Source: Pseudomonas putida
GTDB taxonomy: Bacteria; Pseudomonadota; Gammaproteobacteria; Pseudomonadales; Pseudomonadaceae
Assembly (NCBI RefSeq): GCF_002906855.1
Contig: NZ_MINI01000048.1
Coordinates: 1-64,000, forward strand
Direction of reading: 5' to 3'
DNA length: 64,000 bases
The position numbers and the translations under genes were made by a program. The notes below the pieces were generated by a model. That model was not told the origin of the DNA. It worked only from the letters and a program-made list of their open reading frames with translations, and searched no databases. This document shows positions 1 through 8,502 of this stretch, in pieces (within the stretch, counting starts at the first letter, position 1; every line of letters starts with the position of its first letter).

Positions 1-51
1 CTTATAAATCAATATCTTACACTCAACTAACTGTTAGGGTCATTCAGATAT

Positions 52-1219
52 AACGACGGCTGTGTAATCGCCAGGTCATACGACGCCAAGCCGTACGTGA
101 AGATGGGCGAGCCCTATTTCCAGGCCAAGGAGAAGTTGCGGCGGCATGGCATCGTGGCATTTTCGTCCAACTATGCGCTGTATGGCGACATGAGCGAGCG
201 GGTTATGTCGCTGATCGAATCGATGGTGCCTGCGGCCGAGGTCTACTCGATCGATAAAATGCTTCGCTGATCTCACTGGCGTGCAGGGGAGTCTGACCCA
301 ATTCGGCCGGGAGGTACGCGCCAAGGTGCTGCGCTGCACTGGCATCCCTGTCGGTGTGGGGATCGCCCGAACCAAGACTCTGGCGAAGCTCGCCAACCAC
401 ACCGCGAAGCGGCTGCAGGCGCATACGGGTGGGGTGGTCGACATCACTGATGATTTCAAGCGCGACTGGGTACTGCGCAACACTGAGGTGAAAGAGGTCT
501 GGGGCATTGGCCGGCGGATGACGGCACACCTCGAGGCGATGGGCATCTGCAGGGCCATGGACCTAGCGAAGGCAGATCCGCGGATGCTGCGTGACAAGTT
601 CAGCGTGGTGGTGGAAAAGACAGCGCGCGAGCTCGCCGGCACGCCGTGCCTCGAACTGGATGAGGCTGATCCGCCGAAGAAGGAGATCTGCTGCAGCCGG
701 ATGTTCGGTAAGAAAATGACCGAACTGACACCAATCAAGCAGGCGGTAGCGACCTATGCAGCGCGAGCAGCCGAAAAGCTGCGCGCCCAGGGATCGGTGT
801 GCAAGCGCATGCGAGTGTCGATCCGCACAGGCATGTTCAATCCCAACGAACTGCATTTGGCGAAAGGGGCGCTGGTTGAACTGCCTTACCCCACGAGCGA
901 CACTCTATTGCTCACGCGGGCAGCGACTGAGGCTGTGGAGAAGGTCTACCAGGACGGGTACCGCTACAGCAAAGCCGAGGTGCTGCTGCTCGATCTACGG
1001 CAACCAGGTGAATTCACTGACGATCTGTTCGCGTCAACGCAGCCAGTTGCCTGCGATCGCCTGATGTCGGTTATGGATGGCATAAACCTTCGGTACGGCA
1101 AAGGCACACTGAGGTCTGCCAACGTCCCCCGAAGCCCAGAGTGGGGTATGCGTCGAGAGCTCTTGAGCCAGTCGTTCACAACAAGGTTGGATGAGCTGTG
1201 GCGGGTTTACTGTAAGTGA
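52..1219 (+). pseudogene. umuC: Truncated and frameshifted umuC/rulB-type Y-family DNA polymerase
   Basis: The translation matches the polymerase V catalytic subunit UmuC (translesion synthesis with UmuD'). It starts abruptly at the conserved NDGCVIAR motif (52-75), which is about residue 38 in E. coli UmuC, so the N-terminal ~37 codons with the first catalytic Asp are missing. The reading frame runs to a stop at 268-270. Just before this the catalytic SIDE motif is broken: the sequence reads Ser-Ile-Asp-Lys and one extra A in the AAAA run at 256-259 shifts the frame. The remainder resumes in the next frame (FADLTGV, 263 onward) and continues, without another break, through the VGIARTKTLAKLANH motif to the typical C-terminal MRRELLSQSFTTR motif. 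No umuD partner is visible. Bases 1-51 are AT-rich and unlike the gene. A functional polymerase cannot be made. Confidence 0.9.
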
Positions 1220-1352
1220 ATAACTAGTTAAGGTCTGGGAGAGCACACGCGCATACTTAATTGGCATTGCCAACTGGATAAATTAGCATCCAGTGTATAT
1301 GCTCTCAAAAAATTCATCACCAACACGGCATACTAGATCAATAAGGAACTCC

Positions 1353-2459
1353 ATGAAACTTCCAGGGCGAAATGAACGTTGCTGGTGCAAATCTGGGAAG
1401 AAGTTTAAACACTGCCACCTAGACATTGATCGCCAACCACCTGTAGCAGCACACACTGTCTTGCAAACCCTTGGCTCTTTCAAGAAAAATAAAAAATGTA
1501 GCGTACCGCAATCATTGCAGCACGAGTGCTCAGGCGGGATAATAAATGCCCACACCGTCTCAAAAAGCTCATCTCTGAAGGCGATAGCTAGAAACGGGCA
1601 CGTATTAAAAATATCGATAGAACTAAAAGTTAATATCCCGCCAAAAATAAAATTGAGCGAGGTGGGTATAAATAGCGCCTCGACTTTTACAGGCTTCTGT
1701 GCCAGCCATGATAAAAAATTATTCTCAACAATCGAAGACCAACCGTTCAAGCCTGTACCATCACACTGCTTCCTGATTATGTACAGAGGCATTTCCAGAG
1801 AGATCTTCAGCAAAGAGTACGCCTCAAAAACCTTTGATTTCATGAGGATCCTAGACAGGGGAAAGAGCCTGGCTGAACAGGTCGTAATCCAGAATGCATC
1901 AGCCTTACTCGGGAATAATAACTCCTTAACAACAAGCGACCTAAAACACATAAAATCAAAGCTAGACACTATGTTAGTCACGGGCGACTACAGCGACTTA
2001 AACTACGCCGTATTCACACTTGAATCCCCACCACCGATAATGGGAAGTGCTATAGTTGGCCCGACATTCGACTTTGATGGATATGAAGCCCAGAAGATAA
2101 CAAGCATTCCTGGCGACATGCCGGACTACATGACCATTAATTCATTCGCTAGTGACGGCAAAGGCTTCATTGTTTTATCCTGGCTTTCAGAACACTCTTT
2201 GACCTGCAACAAACTGATAAGACAATTCTTGGACAAGAAACTAACAGCCGACAGCCTGGCGGCCTTTATGGTGTTACTAATAGAGAACTTCTACATTTCA
2301 CCAAGCTGGTGGGAATCACTGGATAACGGCACACAAGCCCTGATAAAAAATATGTACTCGCAAGGTGTAGAAACCCACACCGATGGCAACTCGATAAACA
2401 TCGACCGCCCACTGCACTTCCCTGCAATAATAAATGTATCAATGAACCCCACGCTTTAG
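1353..2459 (+). CDS. SEC-C motif protein of unknown function
   Basis: I do not recognise the whole protein (368 aa). Its N terminus is a clear SEC-C zinc-binding motif: GRNERCWCKSGKKFKHCH, with the C-x-C ... H-C arrangement, as found at the C terminus of SecA and in many uncharacterised proteins. The remaining ~340 residues show no signal peptide, transmembrane segment or catalytic motif I can name. I chose ATG 1353 because AAGGA lies 6 bases upstream and the SEC-C motif then begins right after the start; an in-frame upstream ATG at 1293 is possible. The gene is markedly more AT-rich than its neighbours, which suggests acquisition as ICE cargo. It stands alone between the umuC remnant and the transfer module. 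Confidence 0.75.
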   Translation: MKLPGRNERCWCKSGKKFKHCHLDIDRQPPVAAHTVLQTLGSFKKNKKCSVPQSLQHECSGGIINAHTVSKSSSLKAIARNGHVLKISIELKVNIPPKIKLSEVGINSASTFTGFCASHDKKLFSTIEDQPFKPVPSHCFLIMYRGISREIFSKEYASKTFDFMRILDRGKSLAEQVVIQNASALLGNNNSLTTSDLKHIKSKLDTMLVTGDYSDLNYAVFTLESPPPIMGSAIVGPTFDFDGYEAQKITSIPGDMPDYMTINSFASDGKGFIVLSWLSEHSLTCNKLIRQFLDKKLTADSLAAFMVLLIENFYISPSWWESLDNGTQALIKNMYSQGVETHTDGNSINIDRPLHFPAIINVSMNPTL

Positions 2460-2722
2460 ATCCAGCCATCATAAACTGAGCAGATGGAACCCGCGGCTGC
2501 CAGGACTTTGAAGGATCGGCGTATTCCATGATGCTCATTGTGAGCGCACGAGGGCGGCAGAGGGCGCTGGACTGTACGAGGGGCTTTTCAGTCCCGGCGC
2601 TCGCCAACAGAGGGTTTGCCCTTCGACATCGATCGAGAAATTCCACGCCGGCGGGCTAAGTATTTTCTGCTGAATCAGGATCATGGTTGCGCGAGGGTGT
2701 ACTCGGCTTCGAGAGGACACCC

Positions 2723-3418
2723 ATGAAACTGCCGATCCGAAAACACCTGCCCCTTGCTATGGGCCTGCTCATCCTGGGCGCCATCATCGCGTTCCAGCAG
2801 TACCAGCTGTCGACTCTGTCTCGCGCCGTGAATGGAGCAGCAGAAAAAGTCTCGATCGATGCACTCCAGAACAGGGTGAGCGCGATCGACGATCGGCTCG
2901 ACAATGTGTCAGGCAAACCCCTGGTCACGATGGAAGACTTCCGTATAAGCCAGCAAGCGCTCTCGAGCCGGATCGATGCTGTGCAGGCCACAGCATCGCA
3001 GGCCCACGAGGCTGCAGCTGAAGCCACTCGCTCTTCCGCGACTGCGGGCGATCTCCTAGTACTGAAAGCCGACCTTGAGTCGCTCGACGGCAAACTGCAG
3101 AAAATGAGCAAGCCTCAGGCTCAGGCGACTGCACCAGCCCCCAAAACCTCCTCCAAACCGAAGGCGAAGCCCGCACCGGTTAAAGCCCCACCAATCCCGC
3201 AAGATCCTCCGCCCTTTCAGATGGTCGGCCTCGAATACCGAGGCGGAGAGCGTTTCCTGTCTGTTGCCCCCACTGGTAGCACGCGGCTGAGCCAGATCTA
3301 CCTGATTCGGCCTGGCGAAGTGGTCAGCGGCAGCAACTGGCGCCTCAGGGCTGTAGATGAACGGACCGCAACCTTCGACGCCGGCGGAACAACCCGAACC
3401 CTGAGCATCCAGCCATGA
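2723..3418 (+). CDS. Membrane-anchored coiled-coil protein at head of ICE transfer module, PilP/GspC-like C terminus
   Basis: Protein of 231 aa. Residues ~8-26 form one transmembrane segment (LAMGLLILGAIIAF), so it is a bitopic inner-membrane protein. A predicted coiled coil follows (~30-130, with ALQNRVSAIDDRLDNV), then a Pro/Lys/Ala-rich linker (~133-165), and a compact C-terminal domain (~170-231). The pattern WRLRAVDERTATFDAGGTTRTL resembles the small beta domains of PilP/GspC-type periplasmic proteins; this is an inference from pattern, not a family assignment. GAGAGGA lies 6 bases before the ATG. It is 10 bp upstream of the TIGR03759 gene and probably starts the conjugation operon. Confidence 0.7.
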   Translation: MKLPIRKHLPLAMGLLILGAIIAFQQYQLSTLSRAVNGAAEKVSIDALQNRVSAIDDRLDNVSGKPLVTMEDFRISQQALSSRIDAVQATASQAHEAAAEATRSSATAGDLLVLKADLESLDGKLQKMSKPQAQATAPAPKTSSKPKAKPAPVKAPPIPQDPPPFQMVGLEYRGGERFLSVAPTGSTRLSQIYLIRPGEVVSGSNWRLRAVDERTATFDAGGTTRTLSIQP

Positions 3419-3428
3419 GTAAAGCACC

Positions 3429-4187
3429 ATGAATCTACCGATCGTTCGAGCCATCGCCTGCGCCTGCGCGTTTACCGCAATTGGCATTGAGGCCGCGCCG
3501 CTTCCTTCCGCCGCTGGAGGGGCCGCCTCCAGTGTTCAACAGCTCACCAGCGAAAGCACCCTGTCCCAGAACAAGCTCGATGATAGAGCCGCGCAGGAGT
3601 GGGGACTGACCCCCAAGGAGTACGAACGATATCAAGAGGTAATGCAGGGACCCCGGGGGGTGTATTCGCCAGGGCTTGACCCTCTCACCGCGCTGGGAAT
3701 CGAGGCCCGATCAGAGAGCGAACGACGCCGGTTCGCCGAGCTGCAGGTCCAAGCAGAGCGCCAACGAGTCGATCGGGAGCTCGCCTACCAGCGAGCCTAC
3801 GACGAGGCGTACCAGCGCATGTTCCCAGGCATCAAAGCCATTGAGATTTCGACCACCCCTTCGGGCCAGGCCGGATCCGGGAGCGGCCCAGCTCTGGAGG
3901 GCAACGGGCGCATGGCACTCTTCGTCAAAGACGACTGCCTACCCTGTATCAACCAGGTCAAACGGCTGCAGGCGTCACAGACGCCGTTTGATCTGTATTT
4001 CGTCGGCAGCCAGCAAGACGATGAAAGGATCCGCCGCTGGGCAATTCTCGCGGGTATTGACCCGTCCAGCGTTAAAAGCCGTCTGATCACACTGAATCAT
4101 GACCAGGGCCGCTGGGTTCGCCTCGGGCTCGGTGGCTCGCTGCCAGCCGCCGTAACACAGGTGAATGGATCATGGCGTCGTCAGTGA
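3429..4187 (+). CDS. ICE conjugation protein, TIGR03759 (PFL_4693) family
   Basis: Exported protein (252 aa) of the PFGI-1-type ICE core. It has an N-terminal signal sequence (residues 1-22, ending IEAA), the family-typical segment AAQEWGLTPKEYERYQEVMQG (55-75), a charged helical region (96-128), and a C-terminal domain starting near residue 160 with FVKDDCLPCINQV. The C-x-x-C pair there is thioredoxin-like. It overlaps the following transglycosylase gene by 16 bp, so translation is probably coupled. Family assignment rests on recall of the motif and on position ahead of the transglycosylase and TIGR03765 genes, the standard order in these elements. The exact role in mating-pair formation is not known to me. 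Confidence 0.82.
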   Translation: MNLPIVRAIACACAFTAIGIEAAPLPSAAGGAASSVQQLTSESTLSQNKLDDRAAQEWGLTPKEYERYQEVMQGPRGVYSPGLDPLTALGIEARSESERRRFAELQVQAERQRVDRELAYQRAYDEAYQRMFPGIKAIEISTTPSGQAGSGSGPALEGNGRMALFVKDDCLPCINQVKRLQASQTPFDLYFVGSQQDDERIRRWAILAGIDPSSVKSRLITLNHDQGRWVRLGLGGSLPAAVTQVNGSWRRQ

Positions 4188-4732
4188 GCGGGTGGCGGCT
4201 CTACGTTCTGTCGGTGGTTCTGCTCGCCGGCAACGCATGGGGTGTAGAAGATCCGCCAGCAGCTTACAAGGCGATCGGCATCAGACACGGGGTCCCGCCC
4301 GTTGTGCTCTATTCGGTGGCACTGCAGGAAAGCGGGACGCGATTGCGCGGGCAGCTTGTGCCGTGGCCCTGGACGTTGAATGTTGCCGGAACCGGCTACC
4401 GCTTCGCCACACGAGCAGACGCTTGCCAAGCTCTGATGATAGCGATTGTTAAGGCTGGACCCGCTCGAGTCGACGTGGGGCTGGGACAAACAAATATTCG
4501 CTTCAACGGGCATCGCTACCGCTATCCCTGCGAAGGCCTGGATCCATACAAGAACCTGGCGGTGACCGCTCAGATCCTGGCTGAACAAAAGGCTAAGGGT
4601 GGAACCTGGATCGATGCTGCGGGGCGGTATCACCGCCCTGCCGGGGGGGCGCCGGCCGCGAAGTACCGTAGCTATTTCACGAAACATCTTAGCCGGGTCA
4701 CCGGCATCAAATTCGAGGTAGTGACCCCATGA
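4172..4732 (+). CDS. ICE lytic transglycosylase
   Basis: Small (186 aa) exported SLT-type lytic transglycosylase, expected to open the peptidoglycan for the type IV secretion channel. The signal peptide covers about residues 1-25 (LSVVLLAGNAWG). The catalytic Glu lies in SVALQES (~50). GLGQTNIRFN (~107-116) is the conserved Gly-x-x-Gln segment lining the sugar cleft, and AAKYRSYFTKHL near the C terminus is the usual Tyr-x-x-x-hydrophobic closing helix. The gene starts inside the end of the TIGR03759 gene and overlaps the TIGR03765 gene by 4 bp (ATGA), consistent with one operon. Its place next to traD is the usual one in PFGI-1-class ICEs. Confidence 0.85.
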   Translation: MASSVSGWRLYVLSVVLLAGNAWGVEDPPAAYKAIGIRHGVPPVVLYSVALQESGTRLRGQLVPWPWTLNVAGTGYRFATRADACQALMIAIVKAGPARVDVGLGQTNIRFNGHRYRYPCEGLDPYKNLAVTAQILAEQKAKGGTWIDAAGRYHRPAGGAPAAKYRSYFTKHLSRVTGIKFEVVTP

Positions 4733-5259
4733 CATATCCCCACGCCCGGCGATCACACGCCGTGCAGGCCCTGGCCCTCGCGATCGTGAGCAGCCTGGCT
4801 CTGCCCTGCAATGCTGATCAGCAAGCGGTGCTCACCGTGGTGGAGGACCGTGGCGGCTCATCCGCACTGTCCTACTACCAAGACATTGATCCCGAGCCTA
4901 CGCACACCACCCCAGTTGTGACTGGCGTCCGGGCGGGCGGGGCATTTCCGGTGTCGACTCCAGAACTGAGCCCCGGCCCAGTACATGGACGAGTGATCAA
5001 CGCAGCAGGTCTGCAGCCGATGTTCATCGTTGGGGATGATCCAACGTCGCAGGCCTGGCTCAAGCAGAAGCTGTCGGCACTTCAAGGCCTGCAGGCAGTA
5101 GGCCTTGCTGTGAATGTCAGCAACGCTGCACGACTGCAAGAGATCCGCCGCTGGGCACCTGGGTTGCAGGTGATGCCTGTACCTGCCAGCGATATTGCTG
5201 GTCGCCTGGGGCTGCAGCACTACCCGGTGCTGATCACAGCTACAACCCTTCAGCAGTGA
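4729..5259 (+). CDS. ICE conjugation protein, TIGR03765 (PFL_4695) family
   Basis: Exported protein of 176 aa. The signal peptide is ALALAIVSSLALPCNA (~14-30). The mature part begins with the family-typical VLTVVEDRGGSSALSYYQDI, followed by a variable Pro/Gly segment. The C-terminal domain (GLQPMFIVGDDPTSQAWL ... LQHYPVLITATTLQQ) has the shape of a small thioredoxin-like fold but no Cys pair. It overlaps the transglycosylase stop by 4 bp and the next small gene by 4 bp, so it lies in a tightly coupled operon running into traD. Its molecular role in transfer is unknown. Confidence 0.82.
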   Translation: MTYPHARRSHAVQALALAIVSSLALPCNADQQAVLTVVEDRGGSSALSYYQDIDPEPTHTTPVVTGVRAGGAFPVSTPELSPGPVHGRVINAAGLQPMFIVGDDPTSQAWLKQKLSALQGLQAVGLAVNVSNAARLQEIRRWAPGLQVMPVPASDIAGRLGLQHYPVLITATTLQQ

Positions 5260-5513
5260 GAACCGGGATGCGCCCAACACGACTATCGCCAGTGTTCACA
5301 CTGATCATCAGCCATCCCCTACACCGGCCCGGCCGGGAGCAAATGATTGAGCAGGTTCGCCATGTGAGCGAGCTGTACGGTGCTCGCTTGACAGGAATCT
5401 CCGAGCTCAACGAACACGCATTCGCCCAGCGCCTGGCCGAACGGCTGACACCGGACCAGGTTGAGCAAGCGCGTGCGGAAGTCGACGCCATGACATACAC
5501 CGCGAGGACCTGA
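5256..5513 (+). CDS. Small hypothetical ICE protein upstream of traD
   Basis: Short protein (85 aa from GTG 5256, or 81 aa from ATG 5268). The GTGA overlap with the preceding stop favours the GTG start by coupling. It has no signal peptide or membrane segment. The C-terminal half (RLAERLTPDQVEQARAEVDAM) is helical and charged. I do not recognise a family; small proteins of this size often lie between the TIGR03765 gene and traD in related ICEs. The stop is one base before the traD ATG, so it is part of the same transcript. Confidence 0.65.
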   Translation: MRTGMRPTRLSPVFTLIISHPLHRPGREQMIEQVRHVSELYGARLTGISELNEHAFAQRLAERLTPDQVEQARAEVDAMTYTART

Positions 5514-5514
5514 G

Positions 5515-7731
5515 ATGGCGACATACACCCTTGAATCTCTGCTCCGGCCGCCGGTAGAGCTTTTCACTACTGCGGTCTGCTATGTGGCAGCTTCGCTTTG
5601 CATTTGCGCGCCCTGGGCTTTTGCGCTGACCCCACTATTTGGAATTGTCGCCGCGCTGGGTTTTATCTACCTGGGCACCATTCGGCTGCTGCAGGCGCGG
5701 AGGGTCCTAAGGTATCAGGCGAACCTCAGGCGACTTCCCCACTACACCATGACCAGCGCTGAAATGCCGATCAGCAACGAGCGCCTGTTCATCGGACGCG
5801 GGTTCCGGTGGACTCAGAAGCACACACAGCGCCTGGCCGACACCTACCTCCCTCAGTTCGCGGCATACGTCGAACCGACGAACCTTTATGAACGGGCGCG
5901 CTGGCTGGAGGAACGCCTAGAGTTCGCCCCCTTCCCACTGAAACTGATCACAAAACTCACTGGTTGGGATTCCAACTGGAACCCCGCTCGGCCTCTCCCA
6001 CCAGTGGGTGGCCTGCCCAGATTGCACGGGATCGAACCAGATGAGCAGAATGTCAGTCTCCCTCTGGGTGAGCGCGTGGGCCACACACTGGTCCTGGGCA
6101 CCACACGGGTAGGCAAGACTCGCCTGGCGGAAGTGTTCATCACCCAGGACATTCGCCGAACGCATCGCCGCGGGCCGCGAGTCCGCATGGGGCGACGGAG
6201 CCAAACCTCCCATCGATGGAGCCGGCGCCGGCGAGTAGAGGAACAGGCCGACCACGAGGTCGTGATCGTTTTCGATCCGAAGGGCGATGCCGACCTGCTC
6301 AAGCGCATGTACGTCGAGTGCAAGCGCGCCGGGCGCCTCGACGAGTTCTACGTGTTTCATCTGGGATGGCCGGATATCTCCGCTCGCTACAACGCCATCG
6401 GCCGCTTCGGCCGAATCAGCGAGGTGGCCACTCGCATCGCTGGTCAGCTCTCCGGCGAGGGTAACTCTGCAGCATTTCGGGAGTTCGCTTGGCGGTTCGT
6501 CAATATCATCGCCCAGTCGCTTGTCGCGCTCGGCCGTCGCCCTGACTACGAGCAGATCCGCCGGCACGTCATCAATATCGACGAGCTGTTCATTGAGTAC
6601 GCACAGAAGTACTTCGCTGAACATGATCCGAAGGCCTGGCAAACCATTGTCGAGCTTGAAGGCAAGATCGATCGCAAGAACCTGTCTTTCGCCATGAAAG
6701 ACCGCCCGCTGCGCGTGGTGGCCATCGACATGTACCTGACCCAGAAGCGCATCAACGATTCGGTTATGGATGGCCTGCGCAGCGCTGTCCGCTACGACAA
6801 GACCTATTTCGACAAGATCGTCGCATCGTTGCTGCCACTCCTGGAAAAGCTCACCACTGGGCGTATCGCTGAACTGCTTGCCCCCGACTACCTGGACCTC
6901 GCCGATGAGCGTCCCATCTTCGACTGGATGCAAGTGATCCGAAAACGCGCCGTGGTATATGTTGGCCTCGATGCACTATCCGACACCGAAGTCAGTGCGG
7001 CCGTGGGCAACTCGATGTTCAGTGACTTGGTCTCTGTTGCAGGCCACATTTACAAGCACGGCATCGACGACGGCCTGCCGGGGCATATGGCTGGGGGCAA
7101 GGTACGCATCAACCTCCACGCTGACGAGTTCAACGAGCTCATCGGGGACGAATTCATCCCGATGGTGAATAAGGCCGGTGGTGCCGGCATCCAGGTCACC
7201 GCCTACACCCAGACGATGAGTGACATCGAAGCGAAGATCGGCTCGAAGGCGAAAGCCGGCCAGGTGATCGGTAACTTCAACAACCTATTCATGTTGCGTG
7301 TTCGAGAAACCGCGACCGCTGAGCTGCTGACCAACCAGCTACCAAAAGTGCAGATCTACAACAGCACGCCGGCGAGCAGCGCGAACGACTCGGTCAACGG
7401 CAAAACCGCGTTCACCTCAAGCTCGCACGACCAGGTGCAGCTGGCGAGTGTGCCGATGATTGAGCCGGCCCACGTGGTGGGACTGCCGAAGGGACAGGCC
7501 TTCGCGCTCATCGAAGGTGGGAATCTGTGGAAAATCCGCATGCCGCTCCCCGCGAACGACCCAGATGAGGTCATGCCCGGCAACCTGCAGGAGCTGGCCG
7601 CCGGCATGCGGCGATCGGCAGCGTCCTCGAACGATTGGTGGGAAGCCCCTGGCTATCAAGAGCTGAAATCAGCTTTGCCCGAAGACCTGGTTGAAGATTT
7701 CCGCCAGGTGGCCACCGATGATGCAGCTTGA
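5515..7731 (+). CDS. traD: Type IV coupling protein TraD (PFGI-1 class)
   Basis: Coupling ATPase that brings the relaxase-DNA complex to the secretion channel (738 aa). Two N-terminal transmembrane helices lie at ~17-65. Walker A is GTTRVGKT (~195-202). DPKGDADLLKRMYVECKRAG follows at ~253, then the family-typical FHLGWPDISARYNAIGRFGRISE. The Walker B region is INLHADEFNELIGDEFI (~533-549), followed by GAGIQVTAYTQT. The long segment AFREFAWRFVNIIAQS is typical of the ICE subfamily. Oddity: residues ~215-247 form a very Arg-rich stretch (RRGPRVRMGRRSQTSHRWS) between Walker A and DPKGD. In the +1 frame the same bases read as an ordinary acidic/Gly-Ala peptide, so this part may be a pair of compensating frameshifts. 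The gene is followed at 10 bp by the TIGR03747 gene. Confidence 0.92.
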   Translation: MATYTLESLLRPPVELFTTAVCYVAASLCICAPWAFALTPLFGIVAALGFIYLGTIRLLQARRVLRYQANLRRLPHYTMTSAEMPISNERLFIGRGFRWTQKHTQRLADTYLPQFAAYVEPTNLYERARWLEERLEFAPFPLKLITKLTGWDSNWNPARPLPPVGGLPRLHGIEPDEQNVSLPLGERVGHTLVLGTTRVGKTRLAEVFITQDIRRTHRRGPRVRMGRRSQTSHRWSRRRRVEEQADHEVVIVFDPKGDADLLKRMYVECKRAGRLDEFYVFHLGWPDISARYNAIGRFGRISEVATRIAGQLSGEGNSAAFREFAWRFVNIIAQSLVALGRRPDYEQIRRHVINIDELFIEYAQKYFAEHDPKAWQTIVELEGKIDRKNLSFAMKDRPLRVVAIDMYLTQKRINDSVMDGLRSAVRYDKTYFDKIVASLLPLLEKLTTGRIAELLAPDYLDLADERPIFDWMQVIRKRAVVYVGLDALSDTEVSAAVGNSMFSDLVSVAGHIYKHGIDDGLPGHMAGGKVRINLHADEFNELIGDEFIPMVNKAGGAGIQVTAYTQTMSDIEAKIGSKAKAGQVIGNFNNLFMLRVRETATAELLTNQLPKVQIYNSTPASSANDSVNGKTAFTSSSHDQVQLASVPMIEPAHVVGLPKGQAFALIEGGNLWKIRMPLPANDPDEVMPGNLQELAAGMRRSAASSNDWWEAPGYQELKSALPEDLVEDFRQVATDDAA

Positions 7732-7741
7732 GGTGTAGCCA

Positions 7742-8491
7742 ATGGCAGATGACGTATCAAAGAAGGCCGAACAGCAGCAAGAGCGACAGGAATCGCTGTT
7801 CAGCAAGATCTTCTGGTTCCCGATTACCTTCATCGGCGTAATGTTCAGCTCGCTGTTCCTCGCCATCGTGGTCGACTGGGTATGCCTGTACTTCTTCTGG
7901 CCAGAGGCCGGGTGGCGGCACGGTCAGCAAATGCTGGTCAGCGAGGTCGGCTGGTTGTCCAAGGGGCTGGTCCATAGCGCTGTCGTCCAAGAACCCGGGC
8001 GCACCGCGACCTGGCTGGTCACTGAAGCTTACGACTGGCTGGTCGTGAAGACCGGGATGCTTAGCTGGGTCCAGAGCATGGAGTCGATCGCTCAAGCCGG
8101 TCCCCGTAACGAGCTGGACATGCGCTATTGGGCCGCGCAGAGCGTCACAACGGTACAGAACTATGCCCTGGCTGCCCTCTTTACCGTCCTGGTGTTTTGC
8201 GTCCGCCTGGTCGTGCTGCTGATGACGGTACCGCTTTTTGCCATGGCTGCACTCACAGGCCTGGTCGACGGGCTGGTGCGGCGAGACCTCCGTAAATTTG
8301 GTGCCGGCCGAGAGTCCAGCTACCTGTACCACAAGGCCCGGGCAACGATGTTGCCGTTGGCCATTTTCCCCTGGACTTTCTACTTGGCGCTCCCGATCAG
8401 CATCAGCCCACTGCTGGTACTACTCCCCTGCGCTGCCTTACTCGGGGTGTCCGTGAGCATTACGGCCGCGAGCTTCAAGAAGTATTTGTGA
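7742..8491 (+). CDS. ICE membrane protein, TIGR03747 family
   Basis: Integral inner-membrane protein of 249 aa with four or five hydrophobic segments (~23-50, ~140-165, ~168-182 and ~205-240). The N-terminal cytosolic stretch is rich in Lys/Glu/Gln. The family-typical parts are WFPITFIGVMFSSLFLAIVVDW and GLVDGLVRRDLRKFGAGRES followed by YLYHKA. It always follows traD in PFGI-1-class ICEs as I know them, which supports the family call. A partner role with TraD is plausible but only inferred from the fixed neighbourhood. The next gene (helicase) starts 11 bp after the stop. Confidence 0.85.
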   Translation: MADDVSKKAEQQQERQESLFSKIFWFPITFIGVMFSSLFLAIVVDWVCLYFFWPEAGWRHGQQMLVSEVGWLSKGLVHSAVVQEPGRTATWLVTEAYDWLVVKTGMLSWVQSMESIAQAGPRNELDMRYWAAQSVTTVQNYALAALFTVLVFCVRLVVLLMTVPLFAMAALTGLVDGLVRRDLRKFGAGRESSYLYHKARATMLPLAIFPWTFYLALPISISPLLVLLPCAALLGVSVSITAASFKKYL

Positions 8492-8502
8492 GGAAGAGAA
8501 CG

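Noticed and set aside
281..1219. An intact 312-aa UmuC-like gene starting inside the sequence
   Set aside because: The start would lie after the catalytic residues; the upstream bases 52-260 clearly encode the missing UmuC part in another frame. It is part of a pseudogene.
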